This document shows, piece by piece, positions 45,401 to 55,701 of a DNA stretch of 64,000 nucleotides. The translations under genes were made by a program, and so were the position numbers. Location: assembly GCF_009389715.1 (NCBI RefSeq), contig NC_052399.1, forward strand, positions 17,983,646 through 18,047,645. Direction: 5' to 3'. The notes beneath the pieces were generated by a model. It did not search any database. It worked only from the letters and a program-made list of their open reading frames with translations, and was not told the origin of the DNA. The stretch comes from Phoenix dactylifera (lineage: Eukaryota > Streptophyta > Magnoliopsida > Arecales > Arecaceae). Every line of letters starts with the position of its first letter. The first letter of the stretch is position 1.

Positions 45401-48241
45401 TATTTAAAGGCCAAACCATCTATGGGACCTTATGGTTCATTAATTGTATTATTGTTAAAACAAAACAAGCTGGAAGAGATCATTTATAGCAATGTAAAGC
45501 ATTGAAAAACCTGAATGAAGGGGAGAAAATAACCAAGTCTTACCTTGATTGAATTTTCGTGCAAACCAACCATCCAGTCCATCACAGAAAAAGCTGAAAT
45601 TCTCAACTACTATCAATCCATTACCAAAAAACTATATGCAGTATAGTTTATGAACATCAAAAGTGAATTACCATTACGATAGTTACCTGAAGAAGTAAAG
45701 TATAGCAAAAAGTGTTTTGTTGGAAAAGCAAAGAGCAAATGCCACACAATTCATTAGGACTCTCATATAGCCTGCATATCGTTTAAAAAATAAAAAATAA
45801 AGGACCCCATGAAACCAAAGTCACATGAATGCTTGGAATGAGTGTCAAAGTGTCAAATATTCGATGAATATCTTGGTAGCTTCCAAGAACATTTGATAGG
45901 AGGAAATTTCCTTCCAACAAAATATCCATTGAAAATTGTAATATAAAAATTTCTTAAGTGTCAAGATGCAGTATTTAAAACAAATGGACAAAAATATAAA
46001 ATGACTAAATGGCATAGCCAACAAATTCCTAGCCATAAGTGATTTATGTCATTCCCCACTTATTAGAGGAAACTGAGATTTGAAATTGTAACAAAACACA
46101 TGCCATTCTTTTCTTCTTCTTTTTTCCCCTCTGTGATCAGTGCAGTTCTCATTCTCCACTTTGATAAACTTGTCGATGTTTCTGATGTTTAGCAAATTCT
46201 ACTGTCAGCCCAACTACTTACACCCGTCTGTTCACTAAGTTGATAATCAGCTAACATCGATCATCAAAAAATATATGCGTGCATATCTTTCTTCACCCAA
46301 CAAATACCACTCAGTGAGTAGAGTAATAAGAGTAGATTCTCAAAGCAAGAAATCTTTCCAAAACCATATCATGAAACCTTAACTTACCATTTGCTAGTAG
46401 TTACCCCTTCTAATAAAGAAAAGCACCTATCATGCTCAGAGTAATTTGTGGAGTTGCCATCTATAACCTCTAAGGGAGGTATAGGAAACCCGGACAACAG
46501 GAAAATAAATTCACTTCACATGTTCTGCTTGACCAAAGACCGGGTACAGTCTTGCTCATGGCTAGCAAAGGAGTCCAAACCTGGACAACTTCATAGTCCT
46601 ACTGGTTTCCTAGTTGATCCAGTTACATGAAATGCCTAATGGTTAGGTCTATAACACATGGACTCCAAGAATGTAACTATCATACATTTGACACCTTCAC
46701 TGATGAAAAGGAACAAAAGGGAGAGGGAGAAGCTGCTCACAGAAAGGGCACTCTGATTAAAGTTTAGGGATGTCAATGGAACAGGTTTAGGCAGAGCATA
46801 AAACAGAATTTTAATTGGTTCAGGCTGATAACCAACACCGAAACAACATAAAATTATGGGTTGGCCCTTTGACATTCCTGAATGAAGGCCACTAACTGAA
46901 AGTGTTCTTTCCATTCATGGGTCATCAAACGCCTAACAGAAAAGTGTTCCACCCCTTAGTGTCTTAGAAATTAAGTGAAGAGAGAAAGAAATGCTGAATA
47001 GAAGGGCAAGGGCAATGCTAAAAAAAGGTCCAGACCATTATTGGCCACATGCTATGAAAATGCATCATTCACATACTTCATAGAAGAAAATAGCTAAGAC
47101 TAATGCAATATTACAAAGAGATACCAAGTGGGGCCTCACTGTCAAAGAAGACCATGCTACTTGTCATGATAAAGGCTGAAATGAAATGACAAGCAAGAGG
47201 AAAGCAAGATAAAGCATGAGAAGAAGTCACACCAGTATATAAGATAGCTTATTTTTGGCCCTTCAGTTTCTAACTACTGTATCATAATGCATACATAAAG
47301 GAGAGCAGAAGATGATAAGAAATAAAAGAGCTATGCAGAAGAAAGAAAAAGAGACAAGTTGAACTTCTCATATGCAGTGCCCGTAGGAAGTGCAATAGAC
47401 AAGGAAGAAGTGCTATAGTACTTGCGTTTTACATATAACAACACTGTGTGCATGAGAGATAGAGATAGAGAGAGAGAGAGAGAGAGACTTGGATATGGTG
47501 AAAAAGGATTATCATTGACACCAGATATGTAGACGATCATCTAATGGCTTGACCTTAGGACCATCTGACCTCTTCCTGAGCCAGCTAGAGGAGCCCAAGG
47601 CAAGTTTCATCCTTGATTCTGCAAATTAAGTTGAGAAGCCTCAACTGCACATTCAAACAAGAAAATACTAATACCTCGAACCCTTTCACCATCTCTGCTT
47701 TTTAAATCTTACCAATCAGCAGTACACTTACAATGTGAAAGTGAATGCATTCTTAATAATATCCTGCACATTGTTGTAACCAACAAACTAAAGCCCCTTA
47801 ACTTGTGGAACGTTTATAATCTCATTTCTGTGCACCTGCAATTCTGTACTAAGAAATAATAAGCTTCATATCTCCCCCATTGTTAGATGTACCAATCACA
47901 AGTAAATTGCAACAAAGAATTTGTTAGTTAAGCCTGGTTTGCATGATAATGCCACGCTTGGTCTCTTTGCGATCTGCTCCTACATCATGCAAAACCAAGG
48001 TTTTTTTTTCCTCTCTTTTTCCCACCTTTTCTCGAGGATTTAGAACAACCATAATGGAAGAACACTACAAAAGCGGAAAATTGGGCTACAGATCTGGGTA
48101 GATGGGGTTCCCAATAAAAAAAAAAGAGATTACGAAGCTTAAAAAAAAGAGATTACGAAGCTTAACATCAGTAAATTTACCTATAATATTGGGGATGTAG
48201 AGGTACACTGATACCACTTTCTGAGGCGATGTCTGAGCCAT
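37673..48241 (-). CDS. PIS: phosphatidylinositol synthase (CDP-diacylglycerol-inositol 3-phosphatidyltransferase)
   Basis: Minus-strand coding exons: 48241-48181, 45771-45687, 45593-45544, 44106-44067, 43924-43880, 43796-43731, 40090-39976, 39895-39839, 39754-39656, 37726-37673. All have GT-AG borders and matching phase, giving 223 aa, close to Arabidopsis PIS1. The enzyme joins CDP-diacylglycerol and inositol to make phosphatidylinositol in the ER. The catalytic motif is complete: D53-GL-D56-G57-WF-A60-R61, then G70, D74 and D78. Other family segments are VYLYIPNIIG, LDIASHWLQMY, FLSGKTSHKDVKD and GIKQVVNIIQMKTAAD. Several hydrophobic membrane segments are present. The C terminus is short and ends MKRSR. 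Introns total about 9.9 kb and hold a 1.4-kb hAT element (exons 6-7), a MITE and a long (AT)n tract. It converges with the PIP5K gene. Confidence 0.93.
38860..39180. mobile_element. MITE-like element in the last PIS intron
   Basis: The left end reads GGCTCTGTTTGGTT and the right end in reverse complement GGCTGTGTTTGGTT, a 13-of-14 terminal inverted repeat. The bases just outside are AAACCTA and AAACTTA, a possible 7-base target duplication with one mismatch. The family cannot be fixed from this. The interior has no coding potential. Confidence 0.65.
39357..39434. repeat. (AT)n microsatellite, about 39 units, in the last PIS intron
   Basis: An uninterrupted AT dinucleotide run preceded by a poly-A stretch. 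It lies about 220 bp (in gene direction) past the 99-nt exon 9 and is self-complementary, so it could form a cruciform or hairpin and is likely to vary in length. Confidence 0.97.
41992..43367. mobile_element. hAT-type element (1376 bp) in PIS intron 6
   Basis: A perfect 8-bp target duplication, AATCATAC, lies at 41984-41991 and 43368-43375. The right end in reverse complement reads CAAGGTCGACCAAACCGG, like the outer element at 4577-6291; the left end, CATGATCTGTTGAACCACCC, is more diverged. Both ends are rich in CCGG motifs. The middle carries a decayed coding segment (next entry) that resembles the tail of a hAT transposase-type protein, so this copy seems to be an internally deleted relative of an autonomous element. 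Confidence 0.8.
42203..42970 (+). pseudogene. low-complexity C-terminal relic of a hAT-family protein
   Basis: Broken frames contain a Ser/Gly-rich stretch (SNDGSSGGHGSASQGESGGYG), then a Tyr-rich stretch (YDPYGYEYRYDASE, SSSGGYY) and finally NIYVKHRHSIKF before a stop. Ser/Gly- and Tyr-rich tails of this kind follow the dimerisation domain in several plant BED-finger hAT proteins. Neither the BED finger nor the transposase core is visible, and there are several in-frame stops (for example before NDLRF and PKDTS). Assignment rests on composition and on its place between hAT ends. Confidence 0.4.
46766..46879. mobile_element. short hAT-like MITE in PIS intron 1
   Basis: Inverted ends AGGGATGTCAATGG (left) and AGGAATGTCAAAGG (right, reverse complement) match at 12 of 14 positions, and TAGGGATGTCAATGG-like starts are common among plant hAT MITEs. 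No target duplication could be confirmed. Confidence 0.45.
47454..47487 (+). repeat. (GA)n microsatellite in PIS intron 1
   Basis: GAGAGATAGAGATAGAGAG passing into about 11 perfect GA units. Confidence 0.85.
48124..48168 (+). repeat. 22-bp tandem duplication beside the PIS exon 1 donor
   Basis: AAGAGATTACGAAGCTTA plus an A-run occurs twice in tandem, ending about 13 bases from the splice donor of coding exon 1. Confidence 0.8.
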
Positions 48242-48657
48242 CGTAGCTTCTCCAGAAACTCTAATCAAAACAAGCAACCTTTCACTCCTCTTCCTGCACA
48301 CATTCAATCATCATCGACAAAGAAAGGAAATCTGCAAACTTCTTCAGATAGTCCGACGATTTTTTTCCCGAGTCAGATAACCGCAGCTAATTAAGTTTTG
48401 GAGGATAAATACCACAATTTTATTTTTTCGGAATCAAACAACCAATTAAACTAACCATTAGGAAAAGCACAGCAACACAAGAAAAAATAAAAGCAAGCAA
48501 TCAACTGTTTCAATGCAAAAATATTGCCAGAGTAATTTATCAAACAAAAAGCGACTTAGAGATCCAAACATTTATACACTGTGAGCGCTTCATTTTGGTG
48601 ACAACAAGAATAAAGGACAAGGGAGCCCAAAGGGGGAGGATGGGCCGGCAGCCGTAC

Positions 48658-48790
48658 CTTGGACTGTGAGGTCTCGCGCGAGACCGCCGCCCTTGCTCGG
48701 AGCAGTCGACGGAGAAGGGCACCGACTAGTTGGGTTGAGCGAGGGCCAAGGACGAAAGACGAAGAGAGTGAGAGAGAGAGAGAGATCGGA
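48658..48790 (-). other. 5' UTR exon and promoter-proximal region of the PIS gene
   Basis: On the minus strand a (CT)n-rich, GC-rich leader ends in a strong donor, CCAAG/GTACGG, at 48658/48657. The matching acceptor, TGTGTGCAG, ends at 48294, giving a 364-bp leader intron and a second exon that holds 52 bases of leader before the ATG at 48241. A CT-rich leader is common in constitutively expressed plant genes. The start of transcription is not defined. Confidence 0.6.
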
Positions 48791-48978
48791 TTGGAACCGT
48801 GGACGGGGCCAACATATCGAATAAATGAATCTGTTTCCTGTTTATCCCCTAAAATATAATAATAATAACTCTCCTATTTAGCTAGTTAAAATTTTCAATA
48901 TTTATTTCTCTCTCCTATATGTAGTAAAAGAAAAAATCGCATGAACACCCCCCGAATTTTGCATAAATACTTTTCAAA

Positions 48979-49016
<38 letters not shown>
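48979..49016. repeat. (AT)n microsatellite
   Basis: About 18 AT units in the spacer upstream of the PIS gene. Confidence 0.9.
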
Positions 49017-49018
<2 letters not shown>

Positions 49019-49915
49019 TCATAAAATATTTATTTTGTTATTTTATATTTTTTTATTCTTATTTTTGCAAATATATCCTGCAACAAAAAATAAATAAATT
49101 AAAATAACTAAAATATTCTTAATAGTAAATGTACAAAATTTTATTTTATTTTATTTTTAATTAAAATAAATATAGTTTTTATTAATGGCTTTTAACGAAA
49201 TATTATATTAAAAATATTTGCGAAAAACAGTGTTTTGTTTTTCATGAAGGTAGAAAATAAATATAAATTTTAAAAAATATTCACATAAATTTAAATTTTT
49301 TAAAAAAAAATTATGTAAAAAAAATTTTAAAAAAATTTCCTGGCAGTTCACCTAAAGAAAGAAAAGGGCCGTGGGGTTCGAAACCATCCTCGATGTTGTA
49401 TTGAAAACTTGATCCATGGACCATGGGAAGTAATACCCTCGTACAAACATTTGGCGTGCACTTAACTAACAAGCAATTTGAGCCCCTTGTGTGAGAACGA
49501 GATCCATTGCGGAGCAACATCACGAGTCTGGAGTGATGGGATTTTAAGTCCTAGGTGGAGGCAGTGAAGGAGAGGATTGGAAGGGATTAGAGTTCAAGCG
49601 GAGCTAGTGTTGTCGAGGCCAGCTACGGACGCTGGGCGCATGAGAATGTAACATTTATTTTATTCATTAACAGCACGCGTTGCTATCTGGACCTAACAGA
49701 TAAGTGGTATTAGCTAACTAGAAGCATTGAGTTTTGGCTTTTTTTTTTTGTCAAAGAATTGAATTAATTGTAACAAGCCTCTAGGAAACATCTCCATATA
49801 GGGGAAGCAGTAAGGAAAGATTCAACATCTGCAAAAAGGGAAAAATTAATGCAGCTGATTCTAACTAATTGGTAGGAGAATGATCTCGTTCACAATTTGT
49901 TTCAAAAATTTACGC

Positions 49916-50163
49916 TAATAGGATGAGATAGATTTATTTATATATTTTTATTTTTTATATTTTTCCTCATATATTATATATGGGCTGGATTTTTTTTTTA
50001 ATGAACGAGCCCAACATGTATTTTTTTTATATATAATAAGGTTAAAGAGTGTGGAGATAGGATTCGAACTCAGGATCTCTATTCTAATATCATAAAATTA
50101 TCATTTTTTAAAAAAATTTAAATTAATAAAATAAGATAGATTTATTTATATATTTATATTTTC
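49916..50163. repeat. AT-rich block bounded by a 40-bp direct repeat, with tRNA-like B box
   Basis: The direct repeats at 49916-49957 and 50122-50163 share AGATAGATTTATTTATATATTT with few changes. Between them on the minus strand is GATCCTGAGTTCGAATCCTA, which contains the pol III B-box consensus. The arrangement could be a SINE-like insertion with a long flanking duplication or a duplicated AT-rich segment. An A box is not clear. Confidence 0.35.
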
Positions 50164-50674
50164 TTACATAACAACAACGTAGATCTGGACCTGGTCCGGG
50201 ATCAAATCTTCCTGCTAGCCAACTTTTGCCATGCGGGCTCACGCTGTGGCAACTGATCTGGGAAAGGCCAGGGCAATCCTCGTAAATCTCAACGAAAAGC
50301 ACAATGCCGTTGTCCCCACGCACATCAAATCATTCCGCCCCCAAATTTCCAATTTTTAATTCTCTCCCCTCCTCTAGCTAGAGAGAGAAAGAAGAGCAGT
50401 CTTTTTCACGGGGCTAGATCCTGCTAATAATGGACCCAATACCATGGTACTCAAATACAAATCTGTTGCACCGGAGAAAATACTAGTAATAACGGTAGCC
50501 AAAACAAGAGGGCAAAAAAAAAAAAAAGTTGAAGAAACCAGGAAGAGAGAGAAGAAAGGAGGTCAAGGAACAGTGAGGGGGAATGGGAGGGGATAGAGGA
50601 GGGTATGGGCGTATGGCTCCAGGTGGAGAAGGGTGAATAGTCTCGATTAAAAAAAAGGTGGGGGAGACGGGTTG

Positions 50675-53600
50675 ATGGAAGCGGAAAAGTGGGGAGCAGC
50701 AGTAGATGAAGGGAGTAGAGGCGGTGGAAAGGAGTCGTCTTTGGGCCGAAAGCTGAGGCAAGGGATATCCGTGGGCAAAAGGGGCGGCCCCTCTACCCCG
50801 GTGCCCTCCTGGAAGCTGGAGGATTCCCCCGGCCCTTCGGACCCCGGCGGCCTTGACAGGGCCCAGAGGAGGAGGAGCTCCGTCTCTGCCCGAAAGCTCG
50901 GGGCCAATCTCTGGGAGATACAGGACCTTTTGGATTACCCCAGGATGAGCCGGAGGAGCGCCAGGACGCGCCGCCGCAAGGAAGGGAGGGGCATCGATGA
51001 TGTTCTTGGCGAGTGGCCGCTCGGTCCCAAAGATCGAGTAAGATTCTTTTCTTTTCTTTTCTTTTCTTTTCTTTTCTTTTCTTTCCTTTTGCTTTTGAGT
51101 TTTTCGGGGTTTTGGGGGTCTCTTGGCTGATGGGTTTCTTGGATTTGCTGTCTTAACGTATTAATGTTGCAGGTTTAGATTTTTCTGTTCTTGTTGGTTT
51201 AGTGATTTTCATCGTGACTGTCGTGCTGCGATTTTTTTGGGGGGTTTATCCTTTTTAGAGTCGTGATTCCATAGGATTGTTTTGGTTTCTTGGGCGGTTG
51301 ATTCTTGATGGATGTTGTGAATTAGTTATCAGAAGAATGGTAGGGTAACGTACAGATGACGTTATTTGGAGATGATGTCAAGAGCATTCATTCATCTTGT
51401 GACCGATGGAAAAAAGAAGAAGAGTCGATTGATTTTGATCTGATTGAATTAAAAATGTCTGTTTTTGAAATATAAAGCATCAACTGAGAGGGATCGGAGA
51501 TGATTTCAATAACGTGTAATATTTGTGTTGATAGATTGAATTTGACTTGATTTGATTGGTAAAGTTTTAATTTCTTTATACAGATCCTTGATGATTGACA
51601 AATTTGGAGAATAAGTTGATGTTGGTAGGTTTGCCCCCTCAAGGTTGCATAGAATGACAAGCGCTTGATGAGGCTTTACAAGCATAATTTTTTCTAATTA
51701 TGTATATGCAGATATACAGATACCTTTTTTATAAGAGGAAATATAAGTGTTTATTAATATGAAAATTGTGCAAAAGGATCATGTTGAGAGCCGAACTAAA
51801 ATGTTCTTATATGGATATACCATGATTTGTAAAAGTTGATACCATATTAGATAGGATAAGGCTTGCTAGTCAGGGTTAAGGTTATTAGTTCTCTGTTGTT
51901 TGTTCTCTTCCAGTGCTAATTTGTATGCTGCAAGCTAGTCGTATGTCTATACTTTGGGTCTTTTTGATATACATAACAGAAGATAATCTTCTTTCATTAC
52001 TTATTTTCTAAGTTGTGATAGAAGAACTTCATACTTTTCAATATCTTCATTTTATCTTCGTATATGTGCGGCCTTCAGCCCTTTTGCATGGAAATAGGTT
52101 GGTAAATTTGTGCCTTGAGCACTACTATCATCAAATTTTTAGTCCTTGAAATTGTAATTCGGCTTTCAGATTGACCATGGGAAAGTACCTCTCTTAGTGC
52201 ATTCATAGTCAATGTGGTGTCTAGAACGCTAGAACGATTCTGGTTGAAAAAATAGAAACATGAATTCGTCTCTTCGCTAGTTGTGTAAAAGACTTTATAG
52301 GAGTTGTAATGGAGATAATCTACACCATTTACAAGTTGAGTCTTGGGTACTTCTGAATTTACTACCATAGCCACCAATGAAGTAACTATGGTGGTTGCGA
52401 TGTTCATAGTTTATTTGAATAATTGCTCGTGAAAATTGTTGGTAGACTGGGATGCTACTTTGTTGGTACAGATACCACTTGGATGCTGAAAACCTGGTAC
52501 AGATATGAAAGATACAACCTTAATACAAGCAGTGTGTTTAGACAACAATAAGATATGGTCACATGTACATCATGGAGAATTTGTCTTCTCTTCAGAAGAG
52601 GCTAGGTGTACCATTATCAGCAAACATTTTTATCTGACTTTTGAGAGACAACATCCAGTGCCATGCTAGTCTTGCATTTTACTTCCAAGCATGCAATTTC
52701 AGTCATACATATTATCAAATCAAGGTTCAATGTCAGGTACTATTCTGGTGTAAATTTTGGATGACTACTGCCTGTGTGAATTGAGTACTCATAAATTAAC
52801 AATTTAATAAATAAAAGACAAGCAGAAAAACCATGTTGATTTAAAAAGCACAATGCTACTGTTTCACTATCTTCATATAATTATAGATTTGCTATTTTGT
52901 CAAAATATGTTGTCCAATTATTTGCATTTATATCAAACCATATATATCTAGAAAATGCCAAGTACCAGTCGTGCTAATGAAGAACAACTAGTAAGATAGA
53001 TATTTAAGTTGTAAGAAAAATTAAAATAGTTAGGAATGAATTTAATCCAATTTACACCTGAATGTGGGCAAAATTTACAAAAGGATGAAGTGACTGATGG
53101 CACTGCCTGATTCTTCGTCATGTGTGTTTTGATGTTTTGAAGATATTGAGGAATATTGAAACAACTTTTGTTTTTCTCTGAGATCTCAAACCATGTTTCT
53201 GACTCTAGAGTAACTACTTGTTTATTTTTCTTAGTGATCTTCAAAGACTTGGCATCATATTCTCTTGAGTAACTTCACATGTCGTGTAGCATTCCCCTGC
53301 ATAAGTATTTAGTTAACACTTCCAATCAGTTTCAAAAAGGGAAATGCTTGGGAGCCTATGGAAAAATTGGTAGGAAAACAGGTTCATATAGAAGAAATAA
53401 AGACCATGGGACACAAATTCCTGATTATGTTTCATGCAGTGTTTATTCATTTGTTGGGAGTATTTCCTATGCCTGCATCAAGGTAATTACACACTGTCCT
53501 CAAGTTCTTGCACAATGCTACTGAAGACATGTCCCGTATGCACAGCTATTATCGTATTTCTAACTCACAAACCACCATTTGATTATTTTATTCTCTCTGT

Positions 53601-55701
53601 AACCTGCAGTCACTTGTCTGCATTTAATATAATTTATATTAGCCATTATTACAACTAACCATTCTCTGATTTCTCATGCCAGCCTCTAACTTCTGGTAGT
53701 TTAAGGAGGCATGTTGCAGCTTCACCGATCCAACAACATAAGTTGAGCGAAAGGCATAGTCATGCTCCCCAACCTGTATCTCCCACTAGTTATAGCAGCT
53801 CAATGGAGGTATTCCATCTTTTTTTCTCACTTAGATCTTAGTTGGATTGTCTTTTTCATTTAAATTGTGTTCTGTTTGCAAATCCTTTTTGACTTTGGAA
53901 TGTGTTTCATTGATGCATTGGATGAAGGATTTGTTAGATAAATGAAGCATTGTCCTGTGTTATTTTCCTCTGGAATTACTGGTACAAGAAATAGTCTTGT
54001 TAGTTATCATCATATATTTGTATATCCTGGTCCGATATTCCTGATTCCTTAAAAGTTATCTTCTGGCTATATATGATTTAACGGGTTTTTTTCTGCATTT
54101 TGCAGGTTGCAGCTTTTAACCAAGCTATCACTCCTAGCAGTTCTTTAGATCTTAAGGGAAAGCTCAGTGAGGCAGGATATAGCCTTAAAACATCAACTGA
54201 ATTATTGAAAGTTCTGAATAGGATTTGGAGCCTGGAAGAACAACATGCATCCAATGCATCGTTGGTAAAACAATTGAAGATGGAGCTAGAGCATGCACGG
54301 GCATGTATTCAGGAGTTGATGCAAGAGAAGCAAGCATATCGTCACGAAATGGATGATTTGGTGAAACAAGTTTCTCAGGCCAAACTGGTCCGGAAGAACA
54401 AGGAGCAGGAAAGGATCAAAGCAGCTGTGCAGTCCATAAGGGATGAGCTTGAAGATGAGAGAAGGTTGAGAAGACGTTCCGAAAGTCTGCATCGAAAACT
54501 AGGCAAAGAGTTGTCTGAAGTGAAAGCAGCATTCTTGAAGGCAGTGAAGGATCTGGAGAGAGAGAAAAAAGCAAATAGCCTTTTGGAGGACCTTTGCGAT
54601 GAGTTTGCAAAGGGAATTAGGGATTATGAACAGGAAGTCAGGGAGTTGAGACAGAAGTCTGTGAAAGGTTGTGATCATAAAGTTGATCGGATGGTACTTC
54701 ATATTTCAGAAGCATGGCTGGATGAGCGGATGCAGATGAAGATTGCTAAATCTAGGGGAGATTTGGCCGAAAAAAGCACAGTTACAGACAGGTTAAATGG
54801 TGAAATTGAATCTTTCCTTCAAGCTAGACAATCCAATAGCTATAAGAATGACGGTGTGTACCAGAAAGATGGAAATTTGCGTCGCCAATCCCTGGAGTCT
54901 GTCCACTTGAATGGGGCTGCCAGTGCACCTCGAGATGCCGAAGATGATGATTCTGTAGCAAGTGACTTGCATTGTTTTGAGCTTAACATGGTTGGCGGTG
55001 ATAGTGAAATCTACGACCAGTTAAAATCTCATGGTAGAAGTAGCATTGAAAAACTGGAGTCAGCAAGAAAATCTAACTTCACAGGGAAGAAGGTGGGATA
55101 TTCTGAAAATTTCAAGGGTCAGAATGTTTCTGGCTTGCAAGCACAATTCAAGGAACAGATGGATAAGATGAAGCTGTGTGGAAATGAACAGCTTGTGGAT
55201 AGAGTACAGGTCATACACTTGCAGACTGATGAAGAAACTGGAGGTGTGGAAGCAGATCACATTGGGCGTGTTATTTCACAGAAATCCGATAATCATCATG
55301 TTCCAGAAGTTGGGCAGGGCATAGATCTGAAGTGGGATAGCAGGCAGGGATCAGACCATCTGATCGATAATGCGGTCAAAAATCAGTCAGAAATTTGCGA
55401 GGTTGATCAAGATAATTATCATGGGGAACAGTCCCAAGATCAATTTTCATGGAGGGGTCACTTTGTTTTAGTTGGTGATAACACTGCTTCAGGAGATTTC
55501 CACAATCTAGCCAGTCCAGCGCGGCAGTGGAACTACCTGCATACGTCTCCTGATATTGAGATATCTGAATGCTCATCAAAATTACCATCTGGGGTAAAAG
55601 AGAACACTTTAAAGGAAAAATTACTTGAAGCAAGGCTAGAGGGACAGCATGCTCGTTTAAAAGCTTCAAAAGGTCCAGCCACAGGCAGAATGCGACAATG
55701 A
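50675..55701 (+). CDS. coiled-coil protein of the At5g41620/At1g64180 (USO1-like) family
   Basis: Coding exons 50675-51037, 53683-53808 and 54106-55701 are all phase 0 with GT-AG borders, giving 694 aa. The N terminus has the family signatures GKRGGPSTPVPSWKLE (34-49) and SARKLGANLWEI (71-82) and is otherwise basic and Ser-rich. Exon 2 encodes LRRHVAAS...SPTSYSSSME. Exon 3 opens with the most conserved block, LKTSTELLKVLNRIWSLEEQ, followed by a long coiled coil at about 199-351 with RRRSESLHRKLGKELSEVK and LLEDLCDEFAKGI, then ISEAWLDERMQMK. The rest is poorly conserved and polar, ending with a short basic helix. The family is plant-specific and related to BRANCHLESS TRICHOME. Its biochemical role is not established and the USO1-like name reflects only coiled-coil similarity. 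The start is the ATG at 50675; no in-frame ATG lies closer upstream after a stop. Confidence 0.9.
51043..51089 (+). repeat. (TTTTC)n repeat just after exon 1 of the coiled-coil gene
   Basis: About nine TTTTC units begin 6 bases past the exon 1 donor, inside the first intron. Length variation here could affect recognition of the donor. Confidence 0.9.

Larger units (their letters stand above)
48860..50340. other. AT-rich spacer between divergent genes, with retroelement debris
   Basis: This lies between the PIS promoter and that of the coiled-coil gene. 48979-49016 is an (AT)n run and 49020-49340 is over 80 percent AT. A roughly 40-base direct repeat (AGATAGATTTATTTATATATTT core) occurs at 49916-49957 and 50122-50163. 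GAGTTCGAATCC on the minus strand near 50072 is a good pol III B box in a tRNA-derived context, and TAAGTGGTATTAGCTAA near 49701 resembles a decayed tRNA-Met primer site. The pieces look like decayed retroelements but cannot be assigned. Confidence 0.4.

Noticed and set aside
45844-46036. Minus-strand open frame in PIS intron 1
   Set aside because: It carries no homology and lies between exons that join in phase; it is intronic chance sequence.
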